Assembly (NCBI RefSeq): GCF_048820915.1
Contig: NZ_JBMERR010000015.1
Span: 73,986 to 137,985, forward strand
From: Cribrihabitans_A pelagius
Lineage (GTDB): Bacteria > Pseudomonadota > Alphaproteobacteria > Rhodobacterales > Rhodobacteraceae
Direction of reading: 5' to 3'
DNA: 64,000 nucleotides
The notes beneath the pieces were generated by a model. It ran no database searches and was not told where the DNA came from. It saw only the letters and a program-made list of their open reading frames with translations. The position numbers and the translations under genes are program-made. Shown here piece by piece: positions 1-7,104 of this stretch (positions within the stretch are counted from its first letter, which is position 1; each line of letters opens with the position of its first letter).

Positions 1-158
1 AAGGCAAGGGAGAGAAGGTAGTGGTGGACGAGGTTTCGCTGCCGTTTCTGGAAAACGCGGTGATCGACTTCACCGAAGAGCTGATCGGCGCGCGGTTCAC
101 CATCGAGAACCCGAACGCCTCTTCCAGCTGCGGCTGCGGCACGTCGTTTTCCATGTAG
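1..158 (+). CDS. erpA: ErpA/IscA-type iron-sulfur carrier, C-terminal part
   Basis: Only the last 51 codons are present; the gene begins left of the window. The reading frame starts at base 3 and ends with TAG at 156-158. The end reads NASSSCGCGTSFSM, the CxC hallmark of A-type (HesB/IscA) Fe-S carriers, which hand Fe-S clusters to apoproteins. The NASSxCGCG..SF ending is most like ErpA. A second A-type carrier with a different tail (ACGCGESI) lies at 62304, so this genome has at least two. It is too short for the ORF caller but is clear from translation. Confidence 0.85.
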   Translation, partial: GKGEKVVVDEVSLPFLENAVIDFTEELIGARFTIENPNASSSCGCGTSFSM

Positions 159-221
159 GCACCGCCCCCGGCGCAGGAACGGCTTACGGGCCGTCCTCTT
201 GCAGATCCCGGGACCGGCAGG

Positions 222-1154
222 TCAGGGATCGGTCTGCGGGCGGGTGAAAAGCGCCACCCGGGCCGTGCGCGGGGCAAACTGATCCCAGACCAGAAAGAGC
301 CCCGAGGCCATCACGATGACGCTTCCAAGGAACGTGCTGAGCGGCGGCACCTCGCCAAAGGCCGCAGCGCCAATCACCGCCATCCAGATGAATTGCAGGT
401 TCATCAGCGGCGTCACCGCGTAAGACGCCAGAAGCCGCAGCGCCACCACCAGCACCCAGCGCGCCCCGAACAGCAGCAGCGCATAAGCCGCGGCCCAGGC
501 CACGTCAGCGGCCGGCATCGGCTGCCAGACAAACGGCAGCGCCACCAGCATCACCGCGCCCAGGAGCAAGTTCGGAAAAAACACCTGCGCCAGCGCGTTG
601 CTTTCATAACGGCCGATAAACCGCGCCATCGTCATCGAAAACGTGCCAAATACCGCGGCCGCAAGCGCCACCAGATGCCCGCCCGCAAGGCCGCTCAGTC
701 CTTGCGGCAGAAGCACCAAGACACCGCAAAACCCCAACGCCAGGGCACCCCAGGCAGCCCCGCGCACCGGCTCTTTCAGCACCAATCCGGACATGGCGCC
801 CGCCAGGAGCGGCATCAGCCCGATGAAGACAAAGACCTCGGCAAAGGGCAGCAGGCGGAAGGCGTAGAAGAAGCAGACAGCCGCCAGCAGCCCCGCACCT
901 GCACGCAGCGCCATCGCCCGCGGGCAGCTGGTGCCGAGGCCCCTGCGCTGCGTCTTGTGGCGGTCGGCCAGCAGGCACAGCGCCGCCACCATCAGCCCCG
1001 AGAGCGCATAAAGCTGCGCCGCCGCATAGTGCCCGGCCAGCAGCTTGGTGATGCCATCGGCCGAGGCAATCAGCCCGGTGTAGATCACCGCCAGCAGCGC
1101 CCCCGCCAGCACGGTCTTGCGCGCCCCGTCCCTTACCCCGCTCGCGCCAATCAT
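222..1154 (-). CDS. EamA/DMT-family membrane transporter
   Basis: A 310-residue integral membrane protein of the drug/metabolite transporter family. Ten hydrophobic segments are readable, arranged as two EamA halves: the first from about residue 12 to 140, the second from about 150 to 295. The substrate cannot be read from the sequence; family members export amino acids, purines, cofactors or drugs. I place the start at 1154, not at the further upstream ATG, because its ATGA overlaps the TGA stop of the gene at 1151, which points to translational coupling. It is the last gene of a three-gene minus-strand unit with the protein of unknown function and the repeat protein, so it may export a product of that unit (inference). 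Confidence 0.85.
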   Translation of the reverse strand: MIGASGVRDGARKTVLAGALLAVIYTGLIASADGITKLLAGHYAAAQLYALSGLMVAALCLLADRHKTQRRGLGTSCPRAMALRAGAGLLAAVCFFYAFRLLPFAEVFVFIGLMPLLAGAMSGLVLKEPVRGAAWGALALGFCGVLVLLPQGLSGLAGGHLVALAAAVFGTFSMTMARFIGRYESNALAQVFFPNLLLGAVMLVALPFVWQPMPAADVAWAAAYALLLFGARWVLVVALRLLASYAVTPLMNLQFIWMAVIGAAAFGEVPPLSTFLGSVIVMASGLFLVWDQFAPRTARVALFTRPQTDP

Positions 1155-2230
1155 GCCGCGCCGTCCATGGCGGCGCTTCCGGCGCGGGCAAATCCTTCGA
1201 AGAAGCGGCCAAAGCACGCACAGCTGCGCTCGGCCGCCGCCAGCAGATTGCTTTCCGCGGGTTCAAGCGCGGCCTCGACCCGGGCTTTCAGCGCGGCAAG
1301 GCTGCGCGGCGGTCCGCCCGCCTCGAACAGGGCCTGGGACAGTGGTCTCAAAATGCTTCCTCCCTGCCGGGGCGGAATCCGCAGGGGACCGCCCGGGACC
1401 GGCTGCACAAACGGCGCGCCTCCCGCCACCGCTGCCTGCCAGTTGACCACAAAGTACTCGTGATACGCATCGTGAAGTCCAGACAAATCTCCCTTAACGA
1501 TAGTATAGGCCAAAAGCTGCCGCTGCAGCCACGCCTCCCAGGCGGCGGGCGGCTCGGCCCCGGCGTAGCGCAGAGCGATACAGACCTCGGCAAGCAGATC
1601 GGCGTCCTGATCGAGGAAGGCGATCAGCCCGGCGAACTCCAGGCTGGTCACGGACTCCGGGGGCAGATCCGGGCAGCGGCGGCCATATTCCGACAGGTAG
1701 AAGACGATATGAGTCAGCTCGTAGGCAGCTTTTTTGTTGGGAATGGCAAAGGTTTGCGGCCGCGCGGTAAAGCGGCGCAACCGGTCGTCGAGGCCTGCGT
1801 CGCGCAACGCGACACCGCGGCGGGCAAGCAGGCGGCGGGCCTCGGCGCGCTGCAGGTCCGAGAGCTCCGCCCCCGCCAGCCCCTGGGCCGCCACCCATTC
1901 GGCAATCTGCGCGCCCTGGCCGCCCCCGGCGCCCTCCAGTCCGAGGTCTTCGAGATCGAGGCAGATCGACAGAATGAAACGGTAATATTGCCGGAAGAAG
2001 CTCACATGCCGCGCCGCGCCTTCATAGAACGCCGCCAGCGGCGCCAGCGCCCCGGGCCGGAGTGCGGTGCCGGTGCATTCCAGGATGTTCAGGAGCTCGG
2101 CGTTTTCCTTCAGCCAGAACACATCCTCCAGCCCCCGGCGGTGGCTGGCAAAGCTCTCGATCAGAGCTGCGCGGGTCTGGTCCCGCGGCTGGCGGTGAAG
2201 CGGGGCGGAAAACGGAAGGATCTGGGCCAT
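1151..2230 (-). CDS. Protein of unknown function in repeat-protein operon
   Basis: A soluble 359-residue protein that I cannot assign to a characterised family. No signal peptide or membrane segment is seen. It is rich in alpha-helix-forming sequence and contains a distinctive block AYELTHIVFYLSEYGRRC near residues 170-187 with conserved-looking His, Tyr and Cys. A similar ELTHxxFYL pattern occurs, as far as I recall, in uncharacterised proteins near some peptide natural-product loci, but this is not a firm match. The start at 2230 is preferred over 2248 because GAGGAG sits six bases before it. It is downstream of the 21-residue-repeat protein, with a strong hairpin between the two, and its stop overlaps the start of the DMT transporter. 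Role unknown; it could modify, bind or process the repeat protein. Confidence 0.75.
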   Translation of the reverse strand: MAQILPFSAPLHRQPRDQTRAALIESFASHRRGLEDVFWLKENAELLNILECTGTALRPGALAPLAAFYEGAARHVSFFRQYYRFILSICLDLEDLGLEGAGGGQGAQIAEWVAAQGLAGAELSDLQRAEARRLLARRGVALRDAGLDDRLRRFTARPQTFAIPNKKAAYELTHIVFYLSEYGRRCPDLPPESVTSLEFAGLIAFLDQDADLLAEVCIALRYAGAEPPAAWEAWLQRQLLAYTIVKGDLSGLHDAYHEYFVVNWQAAVAGGAPFVQPVPGGPLRIPPRQGGSILRPLSQALFEAGGPPRSLAALKARVEAALEPAESNLLAAAERSCACFGRFFEGFARAGSAAMDGAA

Positions 2231-2252
2231 GACACGCTCCTCGGGCAAAGCG

Positions 2253-2277
2253 GCGGCGGTCCTGGCGTGACCGCCGC
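2253..2277 (-). promoter_or_regulatory. Intercistronic hairpin between repeat protein and downstream gene
   Basis: Perfect 9-bp stem (GCGGCGGTC / GACCGCCGC) with a 7-base loop, lying after the repeat-protein stop and just before the ribosome binding site of the next gene. No long T run follows, only TTT. It may act as an attenuator or an mRNA-stabilising 3' end, giving more of the repeat protein than of its partners (inference). Confidence 0.55.
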
Positions 2278-2331
2278 CCGGATTGATCCGCCCCGCCGCC
2301 GGACCGGCCGCGGGACAAGGGGTTGAAGCGC

Positions 2332-2877
2332 TCAGCTGCCCGAGGAAAACAGACGGGTGGCTTCGCCCGCATGGGCCGCCGCCTGCGCCACAGGGGCCGA
2401 GCCCGAGGAGTACAGCCCGGCCTCAGCGCCCGACGCAGTCTCTGCCTGCGCCGCAGGGGCGGAGCCGGAGGAGAACATCTCAACGCGGTCGCCGGAAGCG
2501 GCCTCTGCCCGTGCTGCCGGCGCGGAGCCGGAAGAGAACATTTCCACCCGGTCGCCCGAAACCGCCTCTGCCCTCACGGCCGGGGCGGAACCGGAAGAGA
2601 ACATCTCCACCAGGGCGCCCGAGGCTGCCGTGGTTTCAGCAACAGGGGCGGAGCCGGAGGAGAACAGCCCGGTCATATCACCGCTGGCAGCGGCAGTGTG
2701 CGCGGCCGGGGCGGAGCCGGAAGAGAACATCTCCACCCCTTCGCCCGCCGCCATCGGCGCGCTGCAAACCGGCGCCGAGCCGGAGGAGAACAGGCCGGTC
2801 TCCCCGCCCTCGAACAGGCTGGCGGCAGCGGCAGCATGCATTTCCCGGAAGTCCTGGATCTTTTTCTGAGCGGTCAT
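2332..2877 (-). CDS. Small protein built of 21-residue FSSGS repeats
   Basis: A 181-residue protein with a 28-residue head (MTAQKKIQDFREMH..., helical, charged) followed by seven exact-length 21-residue repeats and a final half repeat that stops right after LFSSGS. Each repeat opens with [LM][FY]SSGSAP and continues with an Ala/Ser/Glu/Gly-rich spacer that varies. Codons for the constant SSGSAP block differ between copies (TCC/TCT/TCG, GGC/GGT) while the residues do not, which suggests selection on the peptide. There is no signal peptide, cysteine pattern or membrane segment. An alternative ATG at 2889 would add MGYQ; a GGAGGAG lies farther upstream than usual for either start. It heads an operon with an unknown protein and a DMT transporter. 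I do not recognise a characterised family. A multi-core peptide precursor or a repeat binding protein are the two readings I would consider. Confidence 0.75.
   Translation of the reverse strand: MTAQKKIQDFREMHAAAAASLFEGGETGLFSSGSAPVCSAPMAAGEGVEMFSSGSAPAAHTAAASGDMTGLFSSGSAPVAETTAASGALVEMFSSGSAPAVRAEAVSGDRVEMFSSGSAPAARAEAASGDRVEMFSSGSAPAAQAETASGAEAGLYSSGSAPVAQAAAHAGEATRLFSSGS
2335..2793 (-). repeat. 63-bp in-frame tandem repeats, 7.3 copies
   Basis: Seven consecutive 63-bp units plus an 18-bp partial unit inside the repeat-protein gene. All units keep the same length and reading frame. The first 24 bases of each (encoding [LM][FY]SSGSAP) are best conserved; the rest diverges in both bases and residues. 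Confidence 0.9.
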
Positions 2878-2889
2878 TTGGTACCCCAT

Positions 2890-3260
2890 TTCTTGGTGAC
2901 TTAACGCTCCTCCAAGCTGCCAGCTTTTGCAGGGCGATCAACAATTATTTGCAATCCAGCATTGTAAATTAGTTATCCACAGGATTAACTTCTTTCCGCT
3001 TATTTTTGAGCTGCAAAAATTCGCTGTAAGTACTCACAGGATATACACCGGGTTACACACAAGTGAAGATGCGCAAAACAAATTTAAACAATCTATAAGG
3101 TGTATTTCATCCATGCAAAACAGCAGGTGAAGAGCCCGTCCGGCGTCCTCCGCTTGCGATTCGTCAGCCGCCGCGCGGCGGGTTGCCCCGGCGCGGCGTT
3201 TCGGCGATAGAACGGGCCAATGACCCCATTCCGCCAGGACATCCGCCAGGGAGGCACGGC
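2890..3260. promoter_or_regulatory. AT-rich region upstream of the repeat operon, with a DnaA-box match
   Basis: About 370 bases with no gene. The part from roughly 2935 to 3115 is strikingly AT-rich against the surrounding GC-rich sequence. It contains a perfect TTATCCACA (2973-2981), a related TTACACACA (3053-3061) and two CACAGGAT words (2978 and 3035). On the minus strand a TACAAT hexamer could be a -10 box for the repeat operon, but no good -35 partner is seen. The right part (3130-3260) is GC-rich and ends with the xthA ribosome binding site. Confidence 0.5.
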
Positions 3261-4070
3261 ATGAAAATCGCCACGTTCAACATCAACGGCATCAAGGCCC
3301 GTGCCCAGGCGCTGCCGGCCTGGCTGGACGAGGCGCAGCCCGATGTGGTGGTGCTGCAGGAAATCAAGTCGGTGGACGAGGCCTTCCCGCGCGAAATCCT
3401 GGAAGAACGCGGCTACAACGTCGAAACCCACGGCCAGAAGGGCTTCAACGGTGTGGCGATCCTGTCGAAACTGCCGCTGGAGGACGTGCAGCGCGGCCTG
3501 CCCGGCGACGATAGCGACGACCAGGCCCGCTGGATCGAGGCCACCGTGGCCGGCAAGCAGGCGCTCCGGGTCTGCGGGCTCTACCTGCCCAACGGCAACC
3601 CGGTCGATATCGACGGCGCGGGCCAGCCCGTGGCGGGCGGCAAATACGACTACAAGCTGGCCTGGATGGAGCGGCTGAAGGCCCGTGCCGAAGCGCTGCT
3701 GGCGGCGGAGATGCCTGCGCTGATGGCGGGCGACTACAACATCATCCCGCAGGCCGAAGACGCCAAGCGCCCCGAGGCCTGGGTGGAGGACGCGCTGTTC
3801 CGCCCCGAAAGCCGCGCCGCCTACCGCCGTATCCTGAACCTCGGTTTCACCGAGGCCTTCCGCGTCCGCCATGGCAGCGGCGGCGGCCATTACAGCTTCT
3901 GGGACTATCAGGCTGGCGCCTGGAACCGCGACGACGGCATCCGCATCGACCATATCCTGCTGACGCCGCAGGCCGCCGACCTGCTGATCGATTGCCAGAT
4001 CGACCGCGCAGTGCGCGGCGGCGAGAAGCCCTCGGACCACGTTCCGGTCTGGGCTGAGCTGGATCTCTGA
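3261..4070 (+). CDS. xthA: Exodeoxyribonuclease III
   Basis: A 269-residue protein of the endonuclease/exonuclease/phosphatase superfamily, close to the usual ExoIII length of about 268. It cuts 5' to AP sites and degrades 3' ends in base-excision repair. Visible family motifs are MKIATFNINGIKAR at the start, LQEIKS (metal-binding Glu), LMAGDYNI, RIDHILL and KPSDHVPV (catalytic His). The start at 3261 follows GGGAGG by eight bases; the upstream in-frame ATG at 3183 has no ribosome binding site. It stands alone and converges with the monooxygenase at 4203. Confidence 0.95.
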   Translation: MKIATFNINGIKARAQALPAWLDEAQPDVVVLQEIKSVDEAFPREILEERGYNVETHGQKGFNGVAILSKLPLEDVQRGLPGDDSDDQARWIEATVAGKQALRVCGLYLPNGNPVDIDGAGQPVAGGKYDYKLAWMERLKARAEALLAAEMPALMAGDYNIIPQAEDAKRPEAWVEDALFRPESRAAYRRILNLGFTEAFRVRHGSGGGHYSFWDYQAGAWNRDDGIRIDHILLTPQAADLLIDCQIDRAVRGGEKPSDHVPVWAELDL

Positions 4071-4202
4071 GAGCAGCACGTCCGGCACACGCCACCTGCG
4101 CCGCGCCGGAGGCGCGGCGCCCGGCCCAACCGGTGCCAAGCAGCTTGCCTGCGCCGCGCGCCGGGCGGGAGCCCCCCGCTTTCCCTTGGAAACGCCACAG
4201 GT

Positions 4203-5369
4203 TCAGGCGGTCACATCGTGGCGGTAGATCCAGTCGAACTGGCGCACCATGCGCTCCGGCGCCAGTTGCCCGGCGGCGCGCAGGACAAGATGCGCAGGCC
4301 AGTTCAGCGGCCGGCGAAGGTGGTATTTCCAGGCATTGCGGCCTGCTGCCCGGACCACCTGCTCGACCCTTCCGCGGCGAAGCTGCTGGTAGAGCGCAAG
4401 GCCCGCCGCAATATCCGGCGCCTCCTGCAGGGCGCGGCACAGCACCCAGGCATCTTCCAGCGCCAGATTGGCGCCCTGCGCCATGAAGGGCAGCGTCGGA
4501 TGCGCCGCGTCTCCCAACAGCGCCACATGACCGCCGTGCCACGCTGCCGCCACCGGATGGCGGAACAGCCCCCAGAGCGCCACCTGCTCCACCGCTTCCA
4601 AGAGCGCGGCCGCGGTGCCGCCAAATCCCGTAAAGGCGGCGCGCAGATTGTCCGGGCGGTCGGTGATATGCCAGCCCTCCCCCGCCCAGGCCCGGCGCTC
4701 CTGCACCGCAACCAGGTTAACCAGCCGCCCGTCGCGCAGCGGATAGGCCACCAGATGCCGCCCCGGCCCCATGAACAGCTGCGCCTCGGCAGGCAGGTTC
4801 AGGTGGTTGGGCACGGTGGCGCGCCAGGCGACCTGGCCGGTGAAGAACGCGTTGTCCCCGCCATTTAGCGCCACCCGCGCGCGCGAATGCAGCCCGTCGG
4901 CGCCGATCACCAGGTCGCCGCCGCATTGCGCGCCATGGCCCAGGTGCACCACCGGCCGCACCCCCGGCTCGACCCGCTCGGCCTTCTGCAACAGCCGCAC
5001 CTGCACACCCTCGCGGCGCGCCGCGCCGGCCAGGAGCGAGATCAGATCGGAACGGTGCACGAAGTAATAGGCCAGCCCCGCCGCATATTGGTCGAGGTCG
5101 AGCCGCAGCACCTCGCGGCCGCGGGCATGGCTGCGCAGCACTACCGCGCGGGCACGCTGTGCGCCCCAGGCCAGGTCATCCTCCAGCCCCAGCGCCCGAA
5201 GCACCGCCACCCCGTTCGGCGTCACCTGCAGCCCGGCGCCGACCTCGGAGATCGCGCCCGCCTGCTCCAGGATGGTGACCCGCGCGCCTGCCCGGCCCAG
5301 CGCCAGCGCCGCGGTCAGCCCGCCGATGCCAGCGCCGATGATGTTGATTTTAAGACCGGAGAGGTTCAT
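4203..5369 (-). CDS. FAD-dependent monooxygenase
   Basis: A 388-residue single-component flavoprotein hydroxylase of the PHBH/salicylate-hydroxylase fold. The N-terminus carries GAGIGGLTAALALGRAG (FAD ADP-binding GxGxxG, residues about 10-26). A second flavin block, GDAAHPTLPFMAQGANLALE, lies near residue 285. VIGADGLHSRAR is the DG motif for NAD(P)H/FAD. Such enzymes use NAD(P)H and oxygen to hydroxylate an aromatic ring; the substrate cannot be told. The start at 5369 is chosen because the GxGxxG block begins within ten residues of it and AGGG precedes it. It reads in the same direction as dksA but a terminator separates them. Confidence 0.85.
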   Translation of the reverse strand: MNLSGLKINIIGAGIGGLTAALALGRAGARVTILEQAGAISEVGAGLQVTPNGVAVLRALGLEDDLAWGAQRARAVVLRSHARGREVLRLDLDQYAAGLAYYFVHRSDLISLLAGAARREGVQVRLLQKAERVEPGVRPVVHLGHGAQCGGDLVIGADGLHSRARVALNGGDNAFFTGQVAWRATVPNHLNLPAEAQLFMGPGRHLVAYPLRDGRLVNLVAVQERRAWAGEGWHITDRPDNLRAAFTGFGGTAAALLEAVEQVALWGLFRHPVAAAWHGGHVALLGDAAHPTLPFMAQGANLALEDAWVLCRALQEAPDIAAGLALYQQLRRGRVEQVVRAAGRNAWKYHLRRPLNWPAHLVLRAAGQLAPERMVRQFDWIYRHDVTA

Positions 5370-5405
5370 GCGGGCCCTGCAAGATTTCAGCTTGCCCCAA
5401 ATGAA

Positions 5406-5437
5406 ACAAAAAACGCCGGAGCAAAAGACCCCGGCGT
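5406..5437 (-). terminator. Rho-independent terminator after dksA
   Basis: On the minus strand a stem ACGCCGG / CCGGCGT with an 11-base loop is followed by TTTTTTGTTT. It lies 40 bases past the dksA stop and before the monooxygenase start. Confidence 0.8.
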
Positions 5438-5476
5438 CCGGCAGAGGCCGGATTTTCCTGCAAACGGCTGAAAAGA

Positions 5477-5899
5477 TCAGTCGTCGCGGTGCACTTTCTC
5501 GCGCCGCTCGTGGCGCTCCTGCGCCTCCAGACTCATGGTGGCAATCGGACGCGCGTCCAGGCGCTTGAGCGAGATCGGCTCGCCCGTCACTTCGCAATAG
5601 CCGTATTCGCCCTCGTCGATGCGGCGCAGGGCCGAGTCGATCTTGGCAACCAGCTTGCGCTGGCGGTCCCGGGTGCGCAGTTCCAGGGCGCGGTCGGTCT
5701 CCTCGCTGGCGCGGTCGGCCACGTCGGGAATGTTGCGGGTGCTGTCCTGCAGCCCCTCGATTGTGTCGCGGCTGCCTGCCAGGAGTTCCTGTTTCCAGTT
5801 CAAGAGCTTGCGGCGGAAATACTCAGTCTGCCTTTCATTCATGAAAGGCTCATCTTCGGCCGGGCGGTAGTCGTCCGGCAGAAACACTTCTTGCTTCAT
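5477..5899 (-). CDS. dksA: DksA-type RNA polymerase-binding regulator
   Basis: 140 residues, colinear with DksA, which enters the RNA polymerase secondary channel and works with ppGpp in the stringent response. The coiled-coil part is residues about 30-95 and the ARP/LEAxER C-terminal part is present. The zinc-finger cysteines are mostly lost: the site reads CEVT ... SLEA, so only the first of four cysteines remains. That is the pattern of zinc-independent DksA variants. The start at 5899 follows AGGAG. The upstream region is shared with the divergent MoxR gene, and a terminator follows. Confidence 0.93.
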   Translation of the reverse strand: MKQEVFLPDDYRPAEDEPFMNERQTEYFRRKLLNWKQELLAGSRDTIEGLQDSTRNIPDVADRASEETDRALELRTRDRQRKLVAKIDSALRRIDEGEYGYCEVTGEPISLKRLDARPIATMSLEAQERHERREKVHRDD

Positions 5900-6095
5900 T
5901 TCGGCTCCTTCGGTCTGGCCCATAATGCTGGTCTCAAATCTCTTTCCAAACATCGTGGCTCCCCCATGCCGCAGCGTTTAATCCCAACCGCCGCGATTGT
6001 CACTACACAATAGTAAGTGCGTCTGGTTAAAAGCGGTCTAAGACCGCATGCGGCGGAACACGGCTGCAGAATGCCACAGACAGATTGGGAAAGAC

Positions 6096-6935
6096 ATGCA
6101 ATTTCAGGGCACTGAAGACTATGTTGCCACGGATGACCTGAAAGTCGCGGTAAATGCCGCGGTGACACTGGAGCGGCCGTTGCTGGTCAAGGGCGAGCCC
6201 GGCACCGGCAAGACCGAGCTGGCGCGCCAGGTCGCAAACGCGCTGGGGCTCAGGATGATCGAGTGGAACGTCAAATCCACCACCCGCGCCCAGCAGGGTC
6301 TTTACGAATACGACGCCGTCAGCCGCCTGCGCGACAGCCAGCTCGGCGACGAGCGCGTGCATGACGTGAAGAACTACATCCGGAAGGGCAAGCTGTGGGA
6401 GGCCTTCGAGGCCGGGGAAAAGGTCGTGCTGCTGATCGACGAGATCGACAAGGCCGATATCGAGTTTCCCAACGACCTTTTGCAGGAACTCGACAAGATG
6501 GAGTTTCACGTCTACGAGACCGGCGAAACGATCAGGGCGAAGCACCGCCCGGTCATGATCATTACTTCCAACAACGAAAAGGAGCTGCCGGACGCCTTCC
6601 TGCGCCGCTGCTTCTTCCACTACATCCGCTTCCCCGATGCGGAGACGATGAAAAAGATCGTCGCGGTGCATCATCCGGGACTGAAGGAATCGCTGCTGAC
6701 CACCGCGCTCACCCAGTTCTACCAGATCCGCGAAACCCCGGGCCTGAAGAAGAAACCCTCCACTTCGGAGGTGCTGGACTGGCTGAAGCTGCTCCTGGCC
6801 GAGGATCTGAGCCCCGAGGATATCGCCAGCAAGGGCGCCGACGCGCTGCCGCGGCTGCATGGTGCGCTCTTGAAAAACGAGCAGGACGTGCACCTGTTCG
6901 AACGCCTCGCCTTCATGGCGCGCGGCAAGCGCTGA
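6096..6935 (+). CDS. MoxR-type AAA+ ATPase
   Basis: A 279-residue AAA+ ATPase. Walker A is GEPGTGKTEL (about residue 33), Walker B is VVLLIDEIDKAD (about residue 113), sensor 1 is ITSNNEKELPDAF and the arginine-finger region is FLRRCFFHYI. MoxR ATPases act as metal-insertion or assembly chaperones together with a VWA-domain partner. Here the CoxE-type VWA protein at 8850 is the likely partner, with a lipoprotein and a small membrane protein between them. The start at 6096 is used since the conserved sequence starts at once (MQFQGT...). Confidence 0.9.
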   Translation: MQFQGTEDYVATDDLKVAVNAAVTLERPLLVKGEPGTGKTELARQVANALGLRMIEWNVKSTTRAQQGLYEYDAVSRLRDSQLGDERVHDVKNYIRKGKLWEAFEAGEKVVLLIDEIDKADIEFPNDLLQELDKMEFHVYETGETIRAKHRPVMIITSNNEKELPDAFLRRCFFHYIRFPDAETMKKIVAVHHPGLKESLLTTALTQFYQIRETPGLKKKPSTSEVLDWLKLLLAEDLSPEDIASKGADALPRLHGALLKNEQDVHLFERLAFMARGKR

Positions 6936-7104
6936 GCCGCTCTTGAAACCTGCGGCTTTCCTTCGCGCAGCCGCCGCATTAGGCTGAGGCAGGAACCGGC
7001 GCGGGACGGCCCGCCCGGCAAGGCATCCGGCGCCGTACCGGGAAAGACAGGAGGCCGCGCCCAAAGTGCCCGTGATGTGCCCGTGACGTTCCGGTGAGGC
7101 GCCC

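Noticed and set aside
393..1463. Long plus-strand ORF opposite the DMT transporter and the unknown gene
   Set aside because: Arg/Gln/His-rich translation typical of an antisense shadow in high-GC DNA; the minus-strand genes have ribosome binding sites and recognisable sequence.
2323..2904. Plus-strand ORFs across the repeat array (for example GAEPEEN repeats)
   Set aside because: They repeat only because the DNA repeats. The minus-strand frame is favoured by its operon position and by synonymous codon variation in the SSGSAP block.
2935..3115. Chromosome or plasmid replication origin
   Set aside because: Only one perfect DnaA box and one weak match, no parAB, repABC, dnaA or hemE neighbours.
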